Assembly (NCBI RefSeq): GCF_026410925.1
Contig: NZ_CP112972.1
Location: 62,001-126,000 of the forward strand
Source of the DNA: Halovenus salina
Lineage (GTDB): Archaea; Halobacteriota; Halobacteria; Halobacteriales; Haloarculaceae
Direction of reading: 5' to 3'
DNA: 64,000 nt
Positions 27,195 to 36,865 of the stretch are shown one piece after another. A program made the position numbers and the translations under genes. The notes under the pieces are model-generated. The model ran no database searches. It was given only the letters and a program-made list of their open reading frames with translations, and was not told the DNA's origin. The stretch's first letter is position 1; each line of letters opens with the position of its first letter.

Positions 27195-27589
27195 CCCGTC
27201 GTACTACCCTCTGGCTCACCCCCGTACTCGTAGGCTTCGAGCGTCGAGCGGCGCACGGAGTCAAGGACGGATTCGTTCGTGGCCTCAAGAACCACCGGCG
27301 GCGCGACATCGTCATCGAAGGCCTCTATCCAGCGGCCGAGACAGAGACACCAGCGGTCGCCAGGTTCGAGGCCAGGGAAATCGAGCGCCGGGCGCGGTGT
27401 CATCAGGTCGTTGCCCTTCGCTTTACTGTACTCCAGGAAGTCAGCGGTCACCACCGCACAGACCTCGTGCCTGCCAGGGTCTGTGTCGACGTGTCGACAA
27501 CAGCCGTCTCGCTTGTAGCCCGTTATCGGGTCGGTGCTACAGGGCTCTAGCTCCGTGCCGAGAACGTTCGTCTCCTCGCTCATAGCCAT
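27191..27589 (-). CDS. DUF2237-family protein
   Basis: 132 aa from ATG 27589 (or 27583). The family core is NVLGTELEPCSTDPITGYKRDGCC, then CAVVTADFLEYSKAKGNDL and the Cys-rich GDRWCLCLGRWIEA. These are small cytoplasmic proteins of unknown role shared by bacteria and archaea. The upstream part of the open frame is Arg/Ser-rich and is excluded. It is divergent from the small HEWN protein. Confidence 0.82.
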   Translation of the reverse strand: MAMSEETNVLGTELEPCSTDPITGYKRDGCCRHVDTDPGRHEVCAVVTADFLEYSKAKGNDLMTPRPALDFPGLEPGDRWCLCLGRWIEAFDDDVAPPVVLEATNESVLDSVRRSTLEAYEYGGEPEGSTTG

Positions 27590-27665
27590 CGTAGGAAGCG
27601 GTCGCTGATAATCGCTGTGGGTGTCGGACACATGATTCAAGTCCGTGTCTGTCGTATCCAGTTGT

Positions 27666-27848
27666 ATGAGTCCGATAACACCCCCAAACGAACGCAAGTG
27701 TCTCCGGTGTGGCCGTCTCGAAGTGTGGGACGACGACAACACGGTGTGGGTCGCAGCGACTGTCGACGGGGAACCACAGCGCGGCACGCGTCACTGCGTC
27801 CACGAGTGGAACGTGACAGGAACGTACAACCCGATCACGCCACAGTGA
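27666..27848 (+). CDS. Small zinc-ribbon-like protein (CxxC...HxxEWN type)
   Basis: 60 aa from ATG 27666. CLRCG is at 12-16 and HCVHEWNVTG at 43-52. The CxxC plus Cys/His pair could hold one zinc. The HEWN/HEWD ending resembles a group of tiny haloarchaeal proteins of unknown role. It is divergent from DUF2237 with 76 bp between the starts. Confidence 0.55.
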   Translation: MSPITPPNERKCLRCGRLEVWDDDNTVWVAATVDGEPQRGTRHCVHEWNVTGTYNPITPQ

Positions 27849-27929
27849 CAGCTCCTGTCTCGAACGGTTTGCGGAGTCAGACACACCCAAGGTGGTTGTC
27901 GAGTAGGCCCGAGCGGAACCACTGCCCTA

Positions 27930-28997
27930 TCACAGCACAGGGTACGGAATCGGCTCCGGATCGAGGATGCCAGCGGTCGCAAGCAGGCCAAGCAGCAGCG
28001 TGGTTACGACGATAGCGACGGCGGGCGGGTCGACGTGGGTATCCCCGTGAGCGTAGAAGAGACGCTGGGCACCTTCGCCGAGTAGGCCACTGATGATACC
28101 GAATACGCCTGCGGCCAGGAGGCCAACTGTGGGGTCGAACTCGCTTGCTGTTGCCAGTGCGGCAATGCCGGCGGGAAGCGCCATGTGGTGTGTGACGGGA
28201 AAGGAGTACTGGCCGAGGGCGAGGAAGGCAAGACTGAAAAGCGAGATACCGAGGGCGAGGAAGGCGCTATCGCTTATCAGCGCGATGTAGCCGGAGACAA
28301 GCCCGACAGCCAGTCCCAACACGGCGACGTTCTGGGGCTCGTAGTGGTCCGGCAGCCACACCTCGACGACGCTGCGGCCCTCTGTTCCCTGTTCGGTCTC
28401 GTAGGGCTCCTCGCCCCAGCGCTCGTCGCGGACGTGTGGGCTCATATCGAGTATCGAGCGACTCATCCCGCGGACCCGTCCGACCAGTGGGTAGCCCAGC
28501 GCGAGTCGGTGGACGAACGCAGATAGAACCACAGCGAGGAAGATCGGGTCGACAGGGAGTTCGAGCCCCACGGCGAGGCGGGCCACGAGGACGCCGAGGA
28601 CGCCGAATGCACCGCCGACAAGAAGTGTCGCCGGCTCTGACCCCAGCGGCTTCGAGATATTTTTCGCCTGGTGGTACCGGAACGTCGTATCGAAGGTCTG
28701 CTGTCGCCCGAGGAAGGCTGCGGCCGCTGTTCCACCGGCGAAGGCGACGTGTGGTCCCAACACCGGCCCGAACCCGATAGCACCGCCGAGGCCGAGCACA
28801 TCCACCGCTGCCGGATCCACTCCGAAGACGCCTGCAATCGCCTCGCCCTCCAGGTTCCCAAGCGTTCCGGTCACTTCGCCGACAAGGATAGCGAGACCGG
28901 CGAGGCTCAGTGCAGGCAACGCACCGATTGCCGCGCCGACCATCCCGCCGGCAAACCCCGCAATCAGAATCTCGATAGTCAGCTCTGAAACGACCAT
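27930..28997 (-). CDS. Polytopic membrane protein, function unknown
   Basis: 355 aa from ATG 28997, chosen because a GGAGGTGA ribosome-binding site ends 2 nt before it (GTG 29003 lies inside that site). About nine or ten TM helices occur in two blocks, about 10-165 and 215-350, split by a soluble loop (175-215) rich in Glu. Gly-rich helices (AGGMVGAAIGALPALSLAGLAILVG, GGAIGFGPVLGPHVAFAGGTAAAAFLG) suggest a transporter or channel. No known family was recognised. Confidence 0.7.
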   Translation of the reverse strand: MVVSELTIEILIAGFAGGMVGAAIGALPALSLAGLAILVGEVTGTLGNLEGEAIAGVFGVDPAAVDVLGLGGAIGFGPVLGPHVAFAGGTAAAAFLGRQQTFDTTFRYHQAKNISKPLGSEPATLLVGGAFGVLGVLVARLAVGLELPVDPIFLAVVLSAFVHRLALGYPLVGRVRGMSRSILDMSPHVRDERWGEEPYETEQGTEGRSVVEVWLPDHYEPQNVAVLGLAVGLVSGYIALISDSAFLALGISLFSLAFLALGQYSFPVTHHMALPAGIAALATASEFDPTVGLLAAGVFGIISGLLGEGAQRLFYAHGDTHVDPPAVAIVVTTLLLGLLATAGILDPEPIPYPVL

Positions 28998-29168
28998 CGT
29001 CACCTCCAGCGGACGCCGCCTCGGATGCGGTCGTCCCTCGATTCACTCTCGACGCCGGTCAACTCCCGTCGCATACTCAGCTATCAGTGCGTCCACCGGG
29101 ATGATAGTAGTTTGTGTCTCGGCTCCGGGACGCACCGGTGTTCTCCTGGTCCTAGCGCCTCGCACCCG

Positions 29169-30149
29169 TCAGGCATCGTAGCCAAAGTCCTCCGTGTAGT
29201 AATCGAGCACGAGGACAGCACCGAGCCCGGCGACGAGCGCGCCAGCGAGCACGACGACACGCGGGGCCGTCCATCCGTCTGTTGTCTCCATCATTCGGAA
29301 CGCGGGGTAGCGAAGTGCGCCGAGCATCAGACTCACAAGGAAGGCAAGCGTCGCCATCCGGTATCGCTCCAGTGCGGCCCGGACGGCAAATGCAATCGTG
29401 AACAGGCCGACGAGCGCACCGCTCATGAACACGACGACAGTCAGCGCAGCCTCGAGGAATGCGTCTGGCGAACTGCCCCCGATTACCGCGATGAACTCAT
29501 CGATGAAGTCGTTGAGCGTCGTCGTCATATAGTCGTACTGCCCTAACAGGAGCAGGATGAACGCGCCGGAGATGCCCGGGAGCACCATCCCGGAGATCGC
29601 GAGCAATCCCGCGCCGAAGATAACTGGTAAACTGTGGGGAAATGTGCCGGTCGCGGTCTCGCCGGCGACCAGAAAGGCGAGACTGAATCCGGCCAGTGCC
29701 GCACCCGCAGGACCGGAGTGGCGTACCCAGTCACGCTCGAACAGCGCAACCGCCGACGCACCGATGAGCCCAAAGAAGAAGGCAAACGTCGGCCCTGGCG
29801 TCGTCGAGAGCGCGAACTGGACGAGGCGGGCGAGGATGGCAACAGCCGTCACCATCCCCATCCCGACGGCGACCAGGAATGGAACGTCCATCCGTCTGAG
29901 CTCGGCGACGACCTCCCGGCGGCCACGCTCGTGACGCAACGACGGCAGCAGCAGCACCACCGACGGGTCGAGCGATGTCACCGCTCGGATGAGGCGCTCG
30001 TAGATGCCCGTAATGAAGGCGATTGTCCCGCCAGAGACACCGGGGACGGCGTCTGCGGCACCCATCGCCAATCCCTTACAGTAGACGACCGCGAGACTGA
30101 CAAGTGCCGGCCGTCGCTCTCCGCTTTCGACGGTTTCAGCTGACTGCAC
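29169..30149 (-). CDS. DUF368 (PopT-type) membrane protein, candidate polyprenyl-phosphate transporter
   Basis: 326 aa with 8-10 TM helices. The family signature KGLAMGAADAVPGVSGGTIAF is at about 25-45, with a second half-signature LPGISGAFILLLLGQYD near 193. In bacteria DUF368 proteins (PopT) return undecaprenyl phosphate to the cytoplasmic face. It begins 2 bp after the aglB stop, so the two are cotranscribed. I infer recycling of dolichyl phosphate left after AglB transfers its glycan. Family assignment is firm; the substrate is inferred. Confidence 0.88.
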   Translation of the reverse strand: MQSAETVESGERRPALVSLAVVYCKGLAMGAADAVPGVSGGTIAFITGIYERLIRAVTSLDPSVVLLLPSLRHERGRREVVAELRRMDVPFLVAVGMGMVTAVAILARLVQFALSTTPGPTFAFFFGLIGASAVALFERDWVRHSGPAGAALAGFSLAFLVAGETATGTFPHSLPVIFGAGLLAISGMVLPGISGAFILLLLGQYDYMTTTLNDFIDEFIAVIGGSSPDAFLEAALTVVVFMSGALVGLFTIAFAVRAALERYRMATLAFLVSLMLGALRYPAFRMMETTDGWTAPRVVVLAGALVAGLGAVLVLDYYTEDFGYDA

Positions 30150-30151
30150 GG

Positions 30152-33100
30152 CTACGTTCTCGCCGCTGGCTCGGCCGGTCCAGCCGTCAGCCCTGCCGAC
30201 GGGGTTATCTGCTGGGTCTCGTTACCGCTGCCGCCGTTGGAGTCGCTGGATTCGCCGTCTGTGTCTCCGCTGTCGCCTTCACCGTCGCTGGATTCGTTGC
30301 CGTCGTCCTGTGGCGGAATGACCTCCTCCTCTTCGAGAGTGACCGTCACCGGGTCGGTATCCTCGCCGATGACCTGTGCCTCAGAGACGTTCGCAGTTGC
30401 CTGCTCGCGGACGAATGCGCCGTCGTCGGTCTGTTCGAGCTGGCCCGCAGTGATCTGGTACGGACTTACTGCCCTGACGGAGGTGTTGGTGTACCCCTCT
30501 TCAACGCCGTACTCGTCGTAGCCGGTCGTTGCGTACGGAACGGTGAGCTCGAAGTTACCCTCGTCGTCGGTGGCAACCTGCCGGCGGTAGGTAAACTGCT
30601 GGCCGTTCTCCGGCTGGAGGTTGGCAGAGACGTCGATGATTTCGTTTGCTGGTCCCGTTCCCTGAATCGTCGCGCCTGGCACGCGCTCGAACGTCTTCGT
30701 GAACGCGGGCGTCGTGGGATACATCATGTTGATCGCCCTGCGCGAGGCTTGCTGTCGGAGCTGCTCGTCGCTCGTTTCGCCGTCGTCGAGGCTCTGGATG
30801 AGTGACTGCCCGAAGCCGGTGTTTCTGAAGTTCTGGCGGAACGAGAGCTGCATCGCCAGGTTGACGCCGTAGTTTAACATCTGGCGGTCCTCCTGTGTCT
30901 GTGCGATTGCTGTTGTGTCGCTCATGTGAACGAGCCGGAAGTGTTCGAGTCCGGGCACGCGTTCACTGGGCATCGCACCGATACCACCGACCTGCGCCGA
31001 GGTGGTGTTCTGGACGTAGTTGCGTGCCTGCTCGACTGTATCGAACACCTGGGTGCTCCCGCCGGACTGTGCCTCGATGTAGGAGCGCCCTTCTAGATCC
31101 TCCTGCTGGAACTCCTGTTCCTGACCGTTCCACTCGACGACGACCGGCTCTGGACTCTTTGCACTGCCGTGGTAGTGATAGAGCCGCGAGACCATCGAGT
31201 TGAAGTACGGCTGTTTCTGAATCCGCGCCAGCGGCTGAAGCTGGCCGCGTTCACCGACGTTCATCAGCTGTGTGGTGAAGTCCATCTGCTCGAAGTCGGG
31301 GTGGAACTGCGGCGGCGCGAAGAACTTACCGCGGACCGGACGTGCGGTCTCGGTTTCGACCATCCGCCAGTCGATCATGACATACCGGGTCTGGGCGTTC
31401 TCGCCGTCACTCATCTCCGAGAGCACGTCGAGCCCCCGGTCCTCGTTCTGTGCGAGCAGGAACCGTGCGGCGGTGTCGGTTCCCTCTTGGAACGGGTTCG
31501 CCGTCGGAATACGCTCGCCGCGTTCGGTTATCCAGTGGCCGTAGTCCCACCAGGACAGGACCCCGTACGACCCGTCCGGATACTGGTAGTCATCGGTCTG
31601 GTCGAAACCGCCAAACAGCTCCATCGGGTCGTTATCCGGGGCGCCGAACTGACCCGGCTGTGGCGTGTTCTCGTTCATAAACTGGAGACCGTCATCCCAG
31701 GCGACGATATCGCCGGGATAGCTACGGTCCGACGCGAATCCGGTCGCGGTCGTGTCCGCGCTGATAATCGGAACACCGAGGAACGGCGCAAAGATGACAA
31801 GTACCAGGACCACAACAGTGAGAACTTGGTAGGTTTCGAACTCGAAGTCGCTGGCCGAACTACCGGTGAACTGGAAGATGAATCCGACTAGAACGGCATT
31901 GAGCCCACCGACGACGATTGTCATGTAGTACGCGAAGCGAAGCTGGGTGAGGGTAGCGAACAGCATCATCAGACTCCAGAGGACGATGAACAGCTGCTCG
32001 CTGCTCGGCCGGTTGCTGAGGGCCTGTCGGACGAGGACGATTGCGCCGCCGAGGCCACCGGTGAACAGGGCGAGCTGATACCTTCTTCTGAGGCCGCTGA
32101 ACTCCATCGGCTGGGCCTCGCCGATGGTGCCAGCAGCGGTTCCGGGGCTCGTGATGAAGCCGAAAATGCGGTCAACCTGGCTGACGAAGAAATCGAACAG
32201 CTCTGGCACCAGAAGTGACGACGCGAGGCCACCGAAGACGAGCAAGCCGAGGACCGTCACCGGGTAGTAGTAGCGGGCGAGATTCTGTCTGTCGAACTGT
32301 CTGGACAACACGGCGAGGAAGGCCACACCGCCGGCGACGACGAACGCCAGCCCTGGCTGTAACAGCGACCGACTAGTCACACCAGTCAGCTCCAGTGTCC
32401 GGGTGGTGCTCATAATGAGCAGTCCCGCAGTTATCGTACTAATCACGCCGACGAAGGCGACGTGCTCCGGGCTCTGGCCCCGGAGATGGTCCAAACTCAT
32501 CTGAATCGTAAAGAAGATAGCCAGAATACCGAACAGCCACACTGCGGGCGGCCACGTCCAGACGTACATTGCCATCGCGAGACCCGCGAGCATCGAGTAG
32601 CCCACAGTCTTTCGCATCGCATCGAGTTCGCGCGCCCGGACGAGTTCGAAGACCGGTTTCTCCTGTTCGCTCGCCGAAAGGGCGACCATGATACCGAGGG
32701 TGCTGAGCGACATCATCAACACCTCCCAGCCGTGGTGGTCGAAGGTCCCCGCAACGGTCACTGCGAGCAGACGGTCGGGCATGAACGCGACCATACCGAC
32801 GACGACCAGTCCCCCGATTCGACCGCCAAGACGACGGCCAATGACGTAGCCGGGGAGACAGACAAGCGCCGCCAGGAACGGCGGCGTAATCAGTGCCACG
32901 TGATTTATCAGGTCCGTGCTCGGGCTCCCGAAGCCAACAATTAGCGCGACGAGCGCGACGACCTGGTCGAACATCGTCCCGAACTGTTGGGTTGCTGACC
33001 CGTACGGGAAATACGTCCAGGGGTCGAACGACATCGTCGATGGGAAGTTGTTCGCCGCGTACTCGGTCATCCGAAGGTGATACAAGGGGTCGTTCCCGGA

Positions 33101-33268
33101 AAGGTAGACCGTCCCGTCGACAATGAAGTTGGCGTAGTTCCGCAACCGATTCCACAAAACGAACCCGACGAGAAGGAGCAGGACGGGCAGGTGGTAGTAC
33201 TCCTCCAGCCACGCTGCCAACGCCTTGGATTCCGACTCCTCGGAAAGCTGTTCCCGCCAGTTGCTCAT
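30152..33268 (-). CDS. aglB: Dolichyl-(phospho)oligosaccharide:protein glycosyltransferase AglB
   Basis: 1038 aa. Residues 1-490 contain about 13 TM helices of the STT3 fold, with the external loop containing DPLYHLR early on (metal/Asp region). The catalytic-sequon motif WWDYG is at about 573-577. The outer domain continues to about 985, and the C-terminus is a low-complexity acidic/Ser/Gly tail. It transfers a lipid-linked glycan to Asn in NxS/T on S-layer and other surface proteins. It is first in an operon with DUF368. A TATA box lies about 35 bp upstream. Confidence 0.95.
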   Translation of the reverse strand: MSNWREQLSEESESKALAAWLEEYYHLPVLLLLVGFVLWNRLRNYANFIVDGTVYLSGNDPLYHLRMTEYAANNFPSTMSFDPWTYFPYGSATQQFGTMFDQVVALVALIVGFGSPSTDLINHVALITPPFLAALVCLPGYVIGRRLGGRIGGLVVVGMVAFMPDRLLAVTVAGTFDHHGWEVLMMSLSTLGIMVALSASEQEKPVFELVRARELDAMRKTVGYSMLAGLAMAMYVWTWPPAVWLFGILAIFFTIQMSLDHLRGQSPEHVAFVGVISTITAGLLIMSTTRTLELTGVTSRSLLQPGLAFVVAGGVAFLAVLSRQFDRQNLARYYYPVTVLGLLVFGGLASSLLVPELFDFFVSQVDRIFGFITSPGTAAGTIGEAQPMEFSGLRRRYQLALFTGGLGGAIVLVRQALSNRPSSEQLFIVLWSLMMLFATLTQLRFAYYMTIVVGGLNAVLVGFIFQFTGSSASDFEFETYQVLTVVVLVLVIFAPFLGVPIISADTTATGFASDRSYPGDIVAWDDGLQFMNENTPQPGQFGAPDNDPMELFGGFDQTDDYQYPDGSYGVLSWWDYGHWITERGERIPTANPFQEGTDTAARFLLAQNEDRGLDVLSEMSDGENAQTRYVMIDWRMVETETARPVRGKFFAPPQFHPDFEQMDFTTQLMNVGERGQLQPLARIQKQPYFNSMVSRLYHYHGSAKSPEPVVVEWNGQEQEFQQEDLEGRSYIEAQSGGSTQVFDTVEQARNYVQNTTSAQVGGIGAMPSERVPGLEHFRLVHMSDTTAIAQTQEDRQMLNYGVNLAMQLSFRQNFRNTGFGQSLIQSLDDGETSDEQLRQQASRRAINMMYPTTPAFTKTFERVPGATIQGTGPANEIIDVSANLQPENGQQFTYRRQVATDDEGNFELTVPYATTGYDEYGVEEGYTNTSVRAVSPYQITAGQLEQTDDGAFVREQATANVSEAQVIGEDTDPVTVTLEEEEVIPPQDDGNESSDGEGDSGDTDGESSDSNGGSGNETQQITPSAGLTAGPAEPAART

Positions 33269-33297
33269 TACAAGATGAGAACAGAACGGGGGGGATA

Positions 33298-33306
33298 AGC
33301 TTTATG
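33298..33306 (-). promoter_or_regulatory. TATA box for aglB
   Basis: On the minus strand TACATAAAG is centred about 35 bp before the ATG at 33268, predicting a leader of only about 8 nt. Confidence 0.5.
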
Positions 33307-33352
33307 TAATACAGCCATGCGTATACGGGATTTGGTCCCCCAGCTCTACGAC

Positions 33353-33835
33353 TCACGCGCCGAATTCGGACTCTGTCAGACGGACTGTGAGCGTCTCCTC
33401 GACGTCGCGGAGGTCGTACTCTGGTACTGTCTGACCGGTTCGGGCCACCAACATTGGCTCGACAAGCCGCTGCTGGGCTCTGTCATCTGAACTGCTTTCG
33501 ACCGGTTCGAGCCCGTATATCTCGAGAAAGCGTCCGCTGTCGTTCGGGGCTACCTCACCGTCTCGGATCGCCGTCGCCATCTCACGCGAGAGCCACTCGG
33601 CCTCACTCACTGACGGCTCTCGCACGAAGGCGCTCCCGACGAAGCGGGCGAGATACCAGTCGAGGTCGTTCAACAGCGCAACTGCCGCGCCGAGGCTCAC
33701 GGTCTCGACAGCAATCGCGTTGTAGAACGGCTCTTCGAGGTCGTAGGCCGCAAGGGCATTTCGCGATGTCTCTCTGGATAGAAGCTCGTACTGCAGTGTT
33801 ACGTCGTCGGCCCCCACGAGACAGACTCGCGCCAT
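33353..33835 (-). CDS. Small haloarchaeal protein, DUF5804-like
   Basis: 160 aa, soluble and acidic. The N-terminus reads MARVCLVGADDVTLQYELLS, followed by helices with LNDLDWYLARFV and a conserved-looking ATAIRDGE segment. I believe it belongs to the haloarchaeal DUF5804 group, from memory of the N-terminal pattern. No catalytic motif is seen. It sits 84 bp upstream of aglB on the same strand; the aglB TATA box lies in that gap. Confidence 0.55.
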   Translation of the reverse strand: MARVCLVGADDVTLQYELLSRETSRNALAAYDLEEPFYNAIAVETVSLGAAVALLNDLDWYLARFVGSAFVREPSVSEAEWLSREMATAIRDGEVAPNDSGRFLEIYGLEPVESSSDDRAQQRLVEPMLVARTGQTVPEYDLRDVEETLTVRLTESEFGA

Positions 33836-33895
33836 AGCCCCAGAGAGACGAGGCTACCTGAAAGCGGTTTCGCATCCCAGTATCGCGGCAGGCCG

Positions 33896-34435
33896 TCAGG
33901 AATCTTCCAGCAGAATTCTGTTGGCGCTTACCTCTTCGAGTGTCATATCGATACCCTCTCGCAGCTCGTCGAGTCGCTCGACGACCTCCTCATACTCGTC
34001 GGTCCCGTGTTCGTTGACCGCCTCAAGTGTGGCCTTCTTGACCGCGAGGCTGAAGAACTCTTGGCTGTGTTTGTCGTAGGTCGCGCGGTCGAGTAACACC
34101 TGTACCAGCGCGAGCAACTCGTCTCTCGTCACCGGCTTGGTCTTGTACTCGTCGAAGGGGAGGTCGACGATATCGCGCTCGGGCTCGACGGCGGTGAGCA
34201 TCGCAATGTGGACGTCGATTCCTCGCTCGGCGAGTCTAGCGAGAACCTCATCCCCAGACATGTTCGGCATCCGACGGTCGAGTAGGACGACATCGACCGC
34301 CTCATCGACTCTTTCGAGCGCTTCTTCACCGCTCGTTGCTGTCACGACATCGTACTCGGGTTTGAGGAACCTCGTGTACAGGTTCGCCAGTTCGGTCTCA
34401 TCGTCTACGACGAGGACACGTTCATCGTCTGTCAT
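33896..34435 (-). CDS. HalX-domain response regulator
   Basis: 179 aa. The receiver (1-118) has DDE near residue 11, the phosphoacceptor in VVLLDRRMPNMSGDEV (about D54) and Lys in EYKTKPV. Residues about 120-175 are the HalX domain (LLDRATYDKHSQEFFSLAVKKATLE...), which is confined to haloarchaea and thought to be a helical coiled-coil output. There is no kinase gene next to it. Confidence 0.9.
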   Translation of the reverse strand: MTDDERVLVVDDETELANLYTRFLKPEYDVVTATSGEEALERVDEAVDVVLLDRRMPNMSGDEVLARLAERGIDVHIAMLTAVEPERDIVDLPFDEYKTKPVTRDELLALVQVLLDRATYDKHSQEFFSLAVKKATLEAVNEHGTDEYEEVVERLDELREGIDMTLEEVSANRILLEDS

Positions 34436-34548
34436 TGTTGCATCGGACTGTGGGCACCTCCGGCTGGCTGCTGGTGTCGAAGCTATACTACAATATCTGA
34501 CTGAGAGCCTCTTAATGGCTGGGGTCTACACCGGCCGCCTGCTGTGGA

Positions 34549-35721
34549 CTACCCCGAGAGAGCGGTCTCGATTGCGCCGTCGAGGTCATCCCAGAGGTCC
34601 TCGATGTGTTCGATGCCAACACTGATACGAACGAGTCCATCTGTGAGACCGGCGGCGAGTCGCTCCTCTTTGGGGATCGAGGCGTGGGTCATGGTCGCGG
34701 GCTGTTCGATGAGACTCTCGACGCCGCCGAGGCTCTCTGCGAGCGCAAATACGTCAGTTTCGGCGACGAAATCGGCCGTCTCTTCGAGTGTTCCGTTTAG
34801 CTCGAAGCTGACCATCCCGCCAAAGTCGTCCATCTGTTCGCGGGCCAGCTCGTAGCTGGGATGGGACTCCAGGCCGGGGTAGTAGACGGTGTCGACGGCA
34901 TCGTGGTTGTCGAGGCGCTCAGCGAGTGTCCGTGCGTTCTCGCAGTGACGGTCCATCCTGACCGGGAGCGTCTTCGTCCCTCGCAGGACCAAGAAGCACG
35001 CAAAGGGGTCCGGCGTTGCGCCGACGCTGTTCTGGTAGAAGCCGAACTGTTCGTCCAGGTCGGGGTCGTCGGTGACCAGCGCGCCACCGACAACGTCCGA
35101 GTGTCCGCCCAGGTACTTCGTCAGTGAGTGTGAGACAATGTCGGCACCGTGAGAAAGCGGCTGCTGGAGGTACGGCGTCGCAAACGTGTTATCGACAGCA
35201 CAGAGCACGTCATGGTCGTGTGCAATGCGCGAAAGCGTCTCGATGTCGTTGACGCGCATCAGCGGATTCGTCGGGGTCTCGACCCACAGGAGTTCGGTCT
35301 CCGGGCGGATTGCCTCTCTGACGGCGTCGTGGTCGGTCGTGTCGACAAAGGAAAACGAGAGGTCGTAATCCTCGTAGACCTGCCTGAACAGACGGTGGGT
35401 CCCGCCGTAGACGTCGTCGCCGGCGATGACGTGGTCACCCGATTCGAGCAGGTTCAAAACCGTGTTGATGCCCGCCATCCCGCTGGCGAAGGCGCGACCG
35501 TACTCTGCGCCTTCGAGGGCAGCGAGGTTGTCTTCGAGGGCCGTCCGGGTCGGGTTCCCCGTCCGTGAGTACTCGTAGCCCCGGTCCTCCCCGGGACCGT
35601 CCTGGATGTACGTCGACGTCGCGTAGATGGGCGGCATAATTGCGCCCGTCTCCGAGTCGGGTTCCTGTCCGGCGTGAATGCTGTCCGTCTCGAACCGGTG
35701 GTCGTCGGTGTCTTGTGTCAT
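34549..35721 (-). CDS. Cystathionine gamma-lyase/gamma-synthase family PLP enzyme
   Basis: 390 aa, full length for the Cys/Met metabolism PLP family. The PLP Lys is K202 in HSLTKYLGGHSDVVGG. Other fixed residues are YSRTGNPTR (about 51-59), ASGMAGI and VDNTFATPYLQ. It lies 18 bp downstream of a cystathionine beta-synthase-like gene, so cystathionine gamma-lyase (cystathionine to cysteine and 2-oxobutyrate) is the likeliest activity. Sequence alone does not exclude gamma-synthase. Confidence 0.88.
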   Translation of the reverse strand: MTQDTDDHRFETDSIHAGQEPDSETGAIMPPIYATSTYIQDGPGEDRGYEYSRTGNPTRTALEDNLAALEGAEYGRAFASGMAGINTVLNLLESGDHVIAGDDVYGGTHRLFRQVYEDYDLSFSFVDTTDHDAVREAIRPETELLWVETPTNPLMRVNDIETLSRIAHDHDVLCAVDNTFATPYLQQPLSHGADIVSHSLTKYLGGHSDVVGGALVTDDPDLDEQFGFYQNSVGATPDPFACFLVLRGTKTLPVRMDRHCENARTLAERLDNHDAVDTVYYPGLESHPSYELAREQMDDFGGMVSFELNGTLEETADFVAETDVFALAESLGGVESLIEQPATMTHASIPKEERLAAGLTDGLVRISVGIEHIEDLWDDLDGAIETALSG

Positions 35722-35739
35722 GAATGTTTCGTTGGTTGG

Positions 35740-36723
35740 TTACTCGCCGACCCACTTCTCGTAGTCGTCGTAGATTCCTTTCGAGAGATATCGCTCGCTT
35801 GAATCGGGGAAGACTGTCACGACCGTGTCGTGTGGCACATCGAGGTCGCCGGCGACGATGCGGTCGGCCACGTCGCGGGCAACGAGGCTCGCAGCACCTG
35901 CGCTCGAGCCGACCAGTTGACCCTCTTCGTGCGCGAGTCGTTTGAGTTCGGCCTGTGCGTCGCGGTCGCTGACCTGCTGGACTTCGTCGACGAGTGACTC
36001 GTCGAACAGTTCGTTGGTCCCCAGGTCGCTGGTGCCGATACCCTCGATGTTGTACTCGTCGTGGTCGACATCCGCTCCTTTGGTCCGGGCGAACAGCGAC
36101 CCCTCCGGCTCGACAGCGGTCACGTGAACGTCTGACTGTTGCTCGCGAATGTACTGCGTGATGCCCATCAGGGTTCCTGCAGTGCCACAGCCGGCGACGA
36201 TTGCACCGACCTCGCCGTCGAGAGCGTCCCAGATTTCCGGGCCGGTCGTCGCCTTGTGGGCCGCCGCGTTCAGCGGTGAGGAGAACTGCTGTGGGACGAT
36301 TGCGTTCTCCTGTTTCTCGGCGCGTTCGTGTGCAACCTCGATGGCGCGTTTCATCCCGTCCTCGGTTGGGGTGTTGACAATCGTCGCGCCCAGCGAGCGC
36401 ATCAGCGTCTGCTTCTCGACGCTAAACCGCTCGGGGACGACGAACTCGGCCTCGACGTCCATCTGTGTCGCTGCCAGCGCGATGCCGATACCGGTGTTCC
36501 CGGCCGTCGGCTCGATGACAGTCCCTCCTGGGTCGATATCGCCGCGTTCGAGGTGTTTCTCGACGAGATAGACGCCGAGCCGGTCTTTGATACTCGCGCC
36601 GGGGTTGAACGATTCGAGTTTCGCATAGACCGGTGCATCGTCAGGACTCTTCTGCACCCGGACGAGCGGCGTTTCACCGACCGTTTCCAGAACTGACTCG
36701 AGTGGCTCCCTGTGTGTCGTCAT
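35740..36723 (-). CDS. Cystathionine beta-synthase/cysteine synthase family PLP enzyme
   Basis: 327 aa. The PLP Lys is K46 in NPGASIKDR. The substrate loop PTAGNTGIG and the phosphate-binding GCGTAGTLMG are both present. There is no C-terminal CBS-domain pair, so it is the short form shared with O-acetylserine sulfhydrylase. Its place before the gamma-lyase gene suggests reverse transsulfuration: homocysteine plus serine to cystathionine. Cysteine synthase activity remains possible. Confidence 0.85.
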   Translation of the reverse strand: MTTHREPLESVLETVGETPLVRVQKSPDDAPVYAKLESFNPGASIKDRLGVYLVEKHLERGDIDPGGTVIEPTAGNTGIGIALAATQMDVEAEFVVPERFSVEKQTLMRSLGATIVNTPTEDGMKRAIEVAHERAEKQENAIVPQQFSSPLNAAAHKATTGPEIWDALDGEVGAIVAGCGTAGTLMGITQYIREQQSDVHVTAVEPEGSLFARTKGADVDHDEYNIEGIGTSDLGTNELFDESLVDEVQQVSDRDAQAELKRLAHEEGQLVGSSAGAASLVARDVADRIVAGDLDVPHDTVVTVFPDSSERYLSKGIYDDYEKWVGE

Positions 36724-36838
36724 AGCTCCTCGTTGTGAACTGCCGAGGTTTGTCTCCCAGTTCCCATCGGTACACAGTCACCAATCCGCAGGCTTAGAAC
36801 TGTTCATTCAGCCCTGGTAGCCGGCAGAGACCGACGGA

Positions 36839-36846
36839 CATATAGA
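36839..36846 (+). promoter_or_regulatory. TATA box for the M23-like protein
   Basis: ACATATAG is centred about 24-27 bp before the tandem ATGs at 36866/36869, predicting a leaderless transcript. Confidence 0.55.
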
Positions 36847-36865
36847 GTTCTCGGCAAACGAAAGT

